Below are positions 48,687 to 53,106 of a stretch of DNA of 53,106 nucleotides, piece by piece. Numbering within the stretch: position 1 is the first letter of the stretch; each line of letters begins with the position of its first letter. Both the position numbers and the translations under genes were made by a program. Location of the stretch: positions 1-53,106 of the forward strand of contig JACPFT010000025.1 in NCBI GenBank assembly GCA_016182845.1. The letters are read 5' to 3'. The notes below the pieces were generated by a model. It worked only from the letters and a program-made list of their open reading frames with translations. It was not told the origin of the DNA and ran no database searches. Origin of the DNA: Gammaproteobacteria bacterium. GTDB lineage: Bacteria; Pseudomonadota; Gammaproteobacteria; Enterobacterales; Permianibacteraceae.

Positions 48687-49658
48687 CTACTTACCCAGCC
48701 GAGACTCCACATAGGCCTTGAAGCCGGCGGGGAGGCTGCTGACGTCCGGTGTCGTGCACAGGGCCTGGCCGGCCTCGCTGCTGGAGCAGCGCACTTCCAC
48801 CAGGATCTGTTCCCGGTTGTGGCGGTCGGGGATGCGGGAGAAGCTCAGGGACTTGTCGCTGTCCTTCTTCGGGTCGCCGGTGAGGATGATGGTGTTGGTG
48901 ATGATTTCCAGGCGCGTCGTGGCCTTCTCCCGGGCATAGAGCTGGGCCAGGGACCAGGCCTTGTCGCAGAGTTCGCGGTTCTTGCAGTTGAACACGCCGT
49001 CCAGGGCCGGATTCGGGGTCTCGCCGTCGCCCTTGTTCATGCGCAGGAAATTGGCGGCGCGCAGCTCCTGGAAGCGGATCATGTCGGCCTCGAAGTTCTT
49101 GCGCAACCGGTCCTGCTCGCGGCGCTTCTCGGCGATGAAGTCCTCGCCTTCCTTGATTTGGCGCAGGCTGTCCGCGATGTCCTTGTTGACTTCCTCGGGT
49201 ACGGCCCGGCCGCGCCGCTCCATGTCGGCGGCGCGCGCTTGCTGGCTTTCCAGCTGGTTCCTGACCCGGGAGATATTGCTTTCGGCGACGCTGATGCCCA
49301 CGTCCAGGGCGCCTAGCTGGTTGTCGCGGGCGCGGGTGATGTCCTCGATGCTGGTGAAGCTCTGCAGGAGCATGGCGTCGTGGCGGCGCCGGGCCTGGAG
49401 CTTTTCCTCCTCCTGCTTGGCCTTCTTGTTGGCCGCTCGCTCGGCCGCCAATTCCGCCTTGGTCTTGGTGGGCGGCACGACGCGCAGGACCTGGCCCTTG
49501 TCGCTGAGCACGGTGTAGCCGCGCGGCACCACTTCCGGAGGCAGCACGTTGTTGAGCACGGTGACGCCCTTTTCGTCCTTGTAGCGGTACAGCTCTGCGG
49601 CCTGGACACCGCCGCAGCAGGCGGCGGCCAAGCAGAGCGCGAGCAGGCGGTGCTTCAT
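48687..49658 (-). CDS. DUF4124-type exported coiled-coil protein
   Basis: A 323-residue periplasmic protein: signal peptide (1-20, ending VQA-A), a DUF4124 domain (about 21-65; ELYRYKDEKGVTVLNNVLPP), then a charged coiled coil (about 70-200; KKAKQEEEKLQARRR, NQLESQQARAADMERRG). A C-terminal domain (about 215-320) carries four cysteines (NCKNRELC, VRCSSSE, LCTTP) that may form disulfides. AAGGA precedes the ATG. It begins 14 bases after pyrE and is probably cotranscribed. Function is unknown. Confidence 0.85.
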   Translation of the reverse strand: MKHRLLALCLAAACCGGVQAAELYRYKDEKGVTVLNNVLPPEVVPRGYTVLSDKGQVLRVVPPTKTKAELAAERAANKKAKQEEEKLQARRRHDAMLLQSFTSIEDITRARDNQLGALDVGISVAESNISRVRNQLESQQARAADMERRGRAVPEEVNKDIADSLRQIKEGEDFIAEKRREQDRLRKNFEADMIRFQELRAANFLRMNKGDGETPNPALDGVFNCKNRELCDKAWSLAQLYAREKATTRLEIITNTIILTGDPKKDSDKSLSFSRIPDRHNREQILVEVRCSSSEAGQALCTTPDVSSLPAGFKAYVESRLGK

Positions 49659-49672
49659 CCGGTTTTCCTTTT

Positions 49673-50314
49673 TCAGATCCCGTAGTGTTCGCGGTAACGG
49701 CGCATGGCGGTCAGGTGCTCGGCCATGTCCGGCTTGTCGGCGAGATAGGCCATCAGATCCGCCATGGTGATGATGGTGATGACCGGAATGCCGTAATCGC
49801 GGGCGACTTCCTGGATGGCGGAGAGCTCGCCCTTGCCCTTCTCCTGGCGATCCAGGGCCACCACCACGCCGGCCGGTTCGGCCCCGGCGGCTTCGAGGAT
49901 GGCCATGGATTCGCGGATGGCGGTGCCGGCGGTGATCACGTCGTCGATGATCAGCACCTTGCCGGCGAGCGGCGAACCCACCAGGCTGCCGCCCTCGCCG
50001 TGGGCCTTGGCTTCCTTGCGGTTGAAGCACCAGGGCAGGTCGCGGCCGTGGCCGTCGGCCATGGCCACGGCGGTGGTGGACACCAAGGGAATGCCCTTGT
50101 AGGCCGGGCCGAAGAGCATGTCGAAGCGCAGGCCGGATTGCACGATGGACTCGGCGTAGAAACGGCCCAGTCTAGCCAGCGCATCGCCGCTGTTGAACAG
50201 GCCGGCATTGAAGAAATAGGGGCTCATGCGCCCGGATTTGAGCTGAAATTCGCCGAATCTCAGGACATCTTTGGCAATCGCGAAGGCGATGAAATCACGC
50301 TGATAGTCCAGCAT
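49673..50314 (-). CDS. pyrE: Orotate phosphoribosyltransferase
   Basis: Makes OMP from orotate and PRPP in pyrimidine synthesis. The 213-residue protein has the PRPP-binding loop [13 protein letters not shown] and the flexible catalytic loop [13 protein letters not shown]. The substrate stretch [12 protein letters not shown] is also typical. It is divergent from the exonuclease III gene, an order conserved around the pyrE-crc/xth region of pseudomonads. Confidence 0.98.
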   Translation of the reverse strand: MLDYQRDFIAFAIAKDVLRFGEFQLKSGRMSPYFFNAGLFNSGDALARLGRFYAESIVQSGLRFDMLFGPAYKGIPLVSTTAVAMADGHGRDLPWCFNRKEAKAHGEGGSLVGSPLAGKVLIIDDVITAGTAIRESMAILEAAGAEPAGVVVALDRQEKGKGELSAIQEVARDYGIPVITIITMADLMAYLADKPDMAEHLTAMRRYREHYGI

Positions 50315-50413
50315 GGGGCGTCCTCATAAGCGCGGGGATGGGATCGGCTATGATAGCATGCTCCCCATCCCTCGGATTCCACATAAAACGTCAAGCCATA
50401 TCAAGAGGTTAGA

Positions 50414-51181
50414 ATGCGCATTGTGTCTGTCAACGTCAATGGCATCCGCTCCGCCGCCAGCAAGGGCTTCTTCGACTGGCTGAGCCGCGAGCAGCCGGAC
50501 GTGGTCTGCATCCAGGAAACCAAGGCCCAGGAGCACCAGCTGGGCGACGCGGTGTTCGCACCGGAGGGTTACCAGGCCTTCTTCTTCGACGCCGAGCGCA
50601 AGGGCTATTCCGGCACGGCCATCTATAGCAAGCAGGCGCCGGACCGGGTGCGCACCGGCTTGGGCTTCACCGATGCCGACACCGAGGGCCGCTGGATCGC
50701 CGCCGATTTCGGCAAGCTGACCATTGTCTCCCTCTACTTGCCCTCCGGCTCCGCCAGCGAGGAGCGCCAGGCCGCCAAGTTCGATTTCCTCGAGAAGTTC
50801 ATGCCCCTGCTCAAGGACATGGCCAAGGACGGGCGTGACTACATCATCTGCGGCGACTGGAACATCGCCCACAAGAACATCGATCTGAAGAACTGGCGTT
50901 CCAACCAGAAGAACTCCGGCTTCCTGCCCGAGGAGCGGGCCTGGCTGGACGAGCTGTTCGGCGGCGTGGGTTTCGTCGACGCCTTCCGCGTCGTCAACCA
51001 GGAAGCGGAGCAATACACCTGGTGGAGCAACCGCGGCCAGTCCTGGGCCAAGAACGTCGGGTGGCGCATCGATTACCACGTGATCTCGCCCAGCCTGAAG
51101 GACAAGGTGAAGGGCGCGAGCATCTACAAGGACGAGCGCTTCTCCGACCATGCGCCCCTGATCCTGGATTACGCCCTATGA
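50414..51181 (+). CDS. xth: Exonuclease III family AP endonuclease
   Basis: A 255-residue nuclease that cleaves abasic sites and removes 3' blocks. The catalytic set is present: Glu35 in IQETK, Asp148 and Asn150 in GDWNIAH, and Asp-His in FSDHAPL. This matters because the Pseudomonas gene in this position is crc, a catabolite-control protein that lost the active site. Here the enzyme looks active, so I do not call it crc. GAGG precedes the ATG. It overlaps the lipoprotein gene by four bases. Confidence 0.94.
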   Translation: MRIVSVNVNGIRSAASKGFFDWLSREQPDVVCIQETKAQEHQLGDAVFAPEGYQAFFFDAERKGYSGTAIYSKQAPDRVRTGLGFTDADTEGRWIAADFGKLTIVSLYLPSGSASEERQAAKFDFLEKFMPLLKDMAKDGRDYIICGDWNIAHKNIDLKNWRSNQKNSGFLPEERAWLDELFGGVGFVDAFRVVNQEAEQYTWWSNRGQSWAKNVGWRIDYHVISPSLKDKVKGASIYKDERFSDHAPLILDYAL

Positions 51182-51603
51182 GGCTTATTCGCCTCTGCGC
51201 GCTCGCCCTGGCGCTGACCGGCTGCGCCCGCGCCCCCGACGAGGAGCGCATACGCACGGCCCTGGCCGAGCTGGAGACGGCGGTGGAGGCCAAGCAGTTG
51301 GGGCCGGTGCGCGAGCATGTGCTGGAGCAATTCTCGGCCCAGGGCGGAGCCGTCGATCGCCAGGCCTTCCTCAACCTGATCCGCGCCGCCTTCCTGACCA
51401 ACCAGTCCGTGGAGGTCTCGGTCAGCGACATCCGCATCCGGGTCACGGGCGGACGGGCCGAAGTCCATGCCAAGGTCCTGATGCTGGGCGGCGGCGGCCG
51501 GCTGCTGCCGGAGCGCGGCCAGGTCTATGCCGTGGACAGCGTCTGGCGCTTGGAGGGGGATGAATGGAAAGTGCATCAGGCGGAGTGGCGGGCGGGCTTG
51601 TAA
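51178..51603 (+). CDS. Small lipoprotein with NTF2-like fold
   Basis: A 141-residue protein with lipobox ALTGC (Cys16) and a body that resembles an NTF2-like/nuclear-transport-factor-fold domain (DEERIRTALAELETAVEAKQ, VSDIRIRVTGGRAEVHAKV, WRLEGDEWKVHQAEW). The residue after Cys is Ala, so outer-membrane sorting is expected. It is translationally coupled to xth. Relatives are often annotated as hypothetical. A terminator follows. Confidence 0.82.
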   Translation: MRLIRLCALALALTGCARAPDEERIRTALAELETAVEAKQLGPVREHVLEQFSAQGGAVDRQAFLNLIRAAFLTNQSVEVSVSDIRIRVTGGRAEVHAKVLMLGGGGRLLPERGQVYAVDSVWRLEGDEWKVHQAEWRAGL

Positions 51604-51639
51604 AGACGGTCTCGCGCAAGTACGGCAATGAAGAATGAA

Positions 51640-51670
51640 CAAGGCCCACCGAAGTGGGCCTTGCCTTTTT
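51640..51670 (+). terminator. Intrinsic terminator after the lipoprotein gene
   Basis: CAAGGCCCAC, loop CGAA, GTGGGCCTTG, then CCTTTTT. A 10-base stem with T-tract. Confidence 0.92.
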
Positions 51671-51688
51671 AGACCGATTCAATCCAGC

Positions 51689-51787
51689 TTAGAAGCGCTG
51701 GGTGTACTCGGCGTAGTAGGTCCGACCCAATAGGTCGTGGTAGGTCTGGCTGTAGAACGGCGACTGGGTGGCGCGGCCACCTCTCCG
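51689..51787 (-). pseudogene. C-terminal remnant of a second TonB-dependent receptor
   Basis: Reading the minus strand, the last ~28 codons give ATQSPFYSQTYHDLLGR then TYYAEYTQRF and a TAA stop. The final aromatic strand ending in Phe, with GR-TYYAEYTQRF, is the classic end of a TonB-dependent receptor barrel. An in-frame stop lies just upstream, and beyond about 51780 the sequence becomes AT-rich and unrelated. The rest of the gene has been lost or displaced by the island that follows. Confidence 0.72.
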
Positions 51788-51851
51788 CTAGCCGCGCTCT
51801 GATTTTTGGGAGTTACACAGTTCAGTCGACAGACTCGACTCCGAAGCGCAA

Positions 51852-52376
51852 TTACTCTTTAGCCGCCTTGAGTGAGTTAATAAACTCTGCCGTTGACGGA
51901 GCAGAGATAATGAACGCCTCACTTCCCTTTATCGGGATATACACGTATGGGGGGTTACCCATGAGAACAAATACAGTGTCCCCATTTTTTATTTTAAACC
52001 AACCGCTGGAGTAATTTGGCATTCCTATCCCATTTATGCGCATCGACAGAGCTAATGACGGCTCATTAATCGTGTCTACCTGTCGAATTTGCGCGGCATC
52101 GACTTTTTCCAAACTAACGGTACGTGAATAGAATCCCGCTTTCACTGTCAATGACCCATCCGAAATCGTTACCGCATTGTTATTTATTAGATACAGAAAA
52201 GGAAGAAATGTTAGCGCCGAAATTCCAGCAACAACGTACAATGCATTGCTGACAATCCCCCTTTCTGTCATCAACATGGCTCCAGCAGCAATTGCCACTG
52301 GCAACACCACCAAAAGTAAAATGCCGAGAACTATGGTCTTGCTCGATAATGAAAACGTGCTTAATACGGTTTCCAT
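51852..52376 (-). CDS. Two-helix membrane protein with PH-like domain
   Basis: A 174-residue protein: two membrane helices (about 13-35 and 42-63) and a C-terminal bacterial PH-like region (about 70-165; SDGSLTVKAGFYSRTVSLEK, GWFKIKNGDTVFVLMG). GGAGG gives a strong ribosome site. It is clearly AT-richer than the housekeeping genes and uses codons such as ATA and TTA-type ones that they avoid, which points to horizontal origin. It lies 12 bases after the Gly-rich gene. The exact PH subfamily is not certain. Confidence 0.72.
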   Translation of the reverse strand: METVLSTFSLSSKTIVLGILLLVVLPVAIAAGAMLMTERGIVSNALYVVAGISALTFLPFLYLINNNAVTISDGSLTVKAGFYSRTVSLEKVDAAQIRQVDTINEPSLALSMRINGIGMPNYSSGWFKIKNGDTVFVLMGNPPYVYIPIKGSEAFIISAPSTAEFINSLKAAKE

Positions 52377-52388
52377 TGATACCTCCTG

Positions 52389-52709
52389 CTAAACTAGTCC
52401 ATAAGTGCGATTTGTTAGTTTGGTCGTAGCGTCCAGAACTTGTGCTCGAACGCCATGAGGGATCTTGATCAAACCTAATTCCTCCGCCGCTTCTAAGCAG
52501 GATCGTATCTCCAGCGCAATTGCCTCTTTGAGAGCAATCACCTGCATCTGCTCAGTACCCAAGACCTTTGCGACACGAATCGCTGACTCCAGATTCTGCT
52601 GCATCTCCGGTACTAAACCCATTAAAAATGGATACGTACATCCACCATCACCACTCGGAATGCAACCACCGCCACCGCCACCGCCGCCACCGCTCGCCAC
52701 AACGGCCAT
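52389..52709 (-). CDS. Gly9-Cys protein of unknown function, probably truncated at its 5' end
   Basis: From ATG 52709 the product is 106 residues: a short hydrophobic start, nine consecutive glycines then Cys (GGGCIPSGDGGC), and a helical C-terminal part (MQQNLESAIRVAKVLGTEQM, KEAIALEIRSCLEAAEEL). The frame stays open upstream through a strand-like stretch (VVLNVGFNISVAVN) up to the insertion-sequence edge, and no start in this region has a ribosome site. I infer that the insertion removed the original N-terminus. AT-rich like its neighbour, with which it forms an operon. I do not recognise a family. Confidence 0.55.
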   Translation of the reverse strand: MAVVASGGGGGGGGGCIPSGDGGCTYPFLMGLVPEMQQNLESAIRVAKVLGTEQMQVIALKEAIALEIRSCLEAAEELGLIKIPHGVRAQVLDATTKLTNRTYGLV

Positions 52710-52764
52710 GTTTACTGCCACAGAGATATTAAAACCTACGTTCAGAACTACGGTGGCATTAACT

Positions 52765-53106
52765 GGCTCTTTTGAAAAACGAGTGGGTTAGGTAGGCTAG
52801 CCCCCTCCCCAACAGCCCTGTTACTCCCATGTCCGAAAAGCTCTTCGAAAGCGCCCTTGGCCTTACTGCCCCTTGGTATGTCTCTGCCGTAGAGTTCCGG
52901 TCGGCGGACCGGCGCCTGGACATTCAGATCGACTTCCAGGTCGGCAGCAAGTTCTCGGTGGCTGACCATGAGGGCCAACACCCTGTCCACGACACGGTAA
53001 CCAAGCAGTACCGGCATCTCAACTTCTTCCAGCATGAGTGCCAACTCGTCGTTCGGGTGCCGAGGGTCAAACTGCCAGACGGGTCTGTGCGCCTGGTGTC
53101 TCCGGA
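52765..53106 (+). mobile_element. Left end of an ISL3-type insertion sequence, cut by the window edge
   Basis: The transposase start lies at 52829, preceded by about 65 bases that would hold the terminal repeat. GGCTCTTTTGAAAAACGAGT at 52765 is the likely outer end; this is from pattern memory and the right end is not in the window. The insertion lies next to the Gly9-Cys gene. Confidence 0.6.
52829..53106 (+). CDS. ISL3-family transposase, N-terminal part only
   Basis: The first 92 codons are present and the frame is open to the window edge. The product starts MSEKLFESALGLTAPWYVSA, followed by VEFRSADRRLDIQIDF, GQHPVHDTVTKQYRHLNFFQ and HECQLVVRVPRVKLPDG, all typical of the zinc-ribbon and helix-turn-helix start of ISL3 transposases. 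The first ATG is used. Confidence 0.88.
   Translation, partial: MSEKLFESALGLTAPWYVSAVEFRSADRRLDIQIDFQVGSKFSVADHEGQHPVHDTVTKQYRHLNFFQHECQLVVRVPRVKLPDGSVRLVSP

Noticed and set aside
50414-51181. Calling the exonuclease III gene crc by position
   Set aside because: The nuclease active-site residues that Crc lacks are intact.
52640-52700. Glycine run as a sequencing or assembly error
   Set aside because: The codons vary (GGT and GGC) and the frame continues sensibly on both sides, so a real low-complexity segment is more likely.
52748-53044. 98-residue minus-strand frame opposite the transposase
   Set aside because: It is the complement of the clear ISL3 transposase start and has no independent support.

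Overview
The window is a high-GC stretch of chromosome from a gammaproteobacterium. The order of the housekeeping genes is the one I know from Pseudomonas and relatives: a SPOR gene beside hslVU; mrcA facing pilMNOPQ-aroK-aroB-damX; an aldehyde dehydrogenase / small Tat protein / GMC oxidoreductase set near a TetR gene and coaD-ferredoxin-mutM; and rpmGB-radC-coaBC-dut-algC followed by pyrE and an exonuclease III gene. The order is Pseudomonas-like, but the gene content (two TonB receptor loci, a PEP-CTERM-like protein, the HslV propeptide) argues against Pseudomonas itself. I do not assign a genus. Nearly all of the window is coding. I see no rRNA, tRNA or CRISPR array.

Layout. 0.2-2.9 kb: hslU, hslV and a SPOR protein on the minus strand, with a near-perfect sigma-32 promoter in front of hslV. 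3.2-7.2 kb: a TonB-dependent receptor, then a chalcone-isomerase-like/TonB-C fusion. 7.3-10.6 kb: priA and mdh. 10.7-12.6 kb: an accessory cassette of three unrecognised small proteins, two of them paralogous, downstream of an XRE regulator. 13.1-25.5 kb: PBP1A, the type IV pilus alignment and secretin operon, the shikimate genes aroK and aroB, a DamX-like protein and hemE. 25.6-28.9 kb: a PEP-CTERM-like protein and a large secreted ExeM-type nuclease. 29.1-35.6 kb: ALDH, Tat small subunit and GMC oxidoreductase, then PilZ, TetR, coaD, ferredoxin and mutM. 35.7-42.5 kb: a Gld-type ABC exporter, an EAL-HDOD protein, a desaturase, two small proteins, and rpmG/rpmB. 42.7-51.6 kb: ompW, radC, coaBC, dut, membrane-anchored algC, a DUF4124 protein, pyrE, xth and a lipoprotein. 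51.7-53.1 kb: an AT-richer island holding a TonB-receptor remnant, a PH-domain membrane protein, a Gly9-Cys protein and the start of an ISL3-type insertion sequence.

How the genes connect. Heat shock (HslVU), pilus assembly (PilMNOPQ with a neighbouring PBP1A), cell division (two SPOR proteins), CoA synthesis (coaD, coaBC), DNA repair and nucleotide hygiene (mutM, radC, dut, xth) and outer-membrane uptake are all represented. Several regulatory sites can be read directly: a sigma-32 promoter, an FNR/Anr box at ompW, palindromes upstream of the ALDH operon and of the desaturase, and many intrinsic terminators.

The most notable items are a ~135-bp inverted-repeat element inserted exactly in the loop of an intrinsic terminator with a 10-bp target duplication (48.5 kb), the undescribed XRE plus three-gene cassette (10.7-12.6 kb), the CHI-like/TonB fusion, and the right-hand island.
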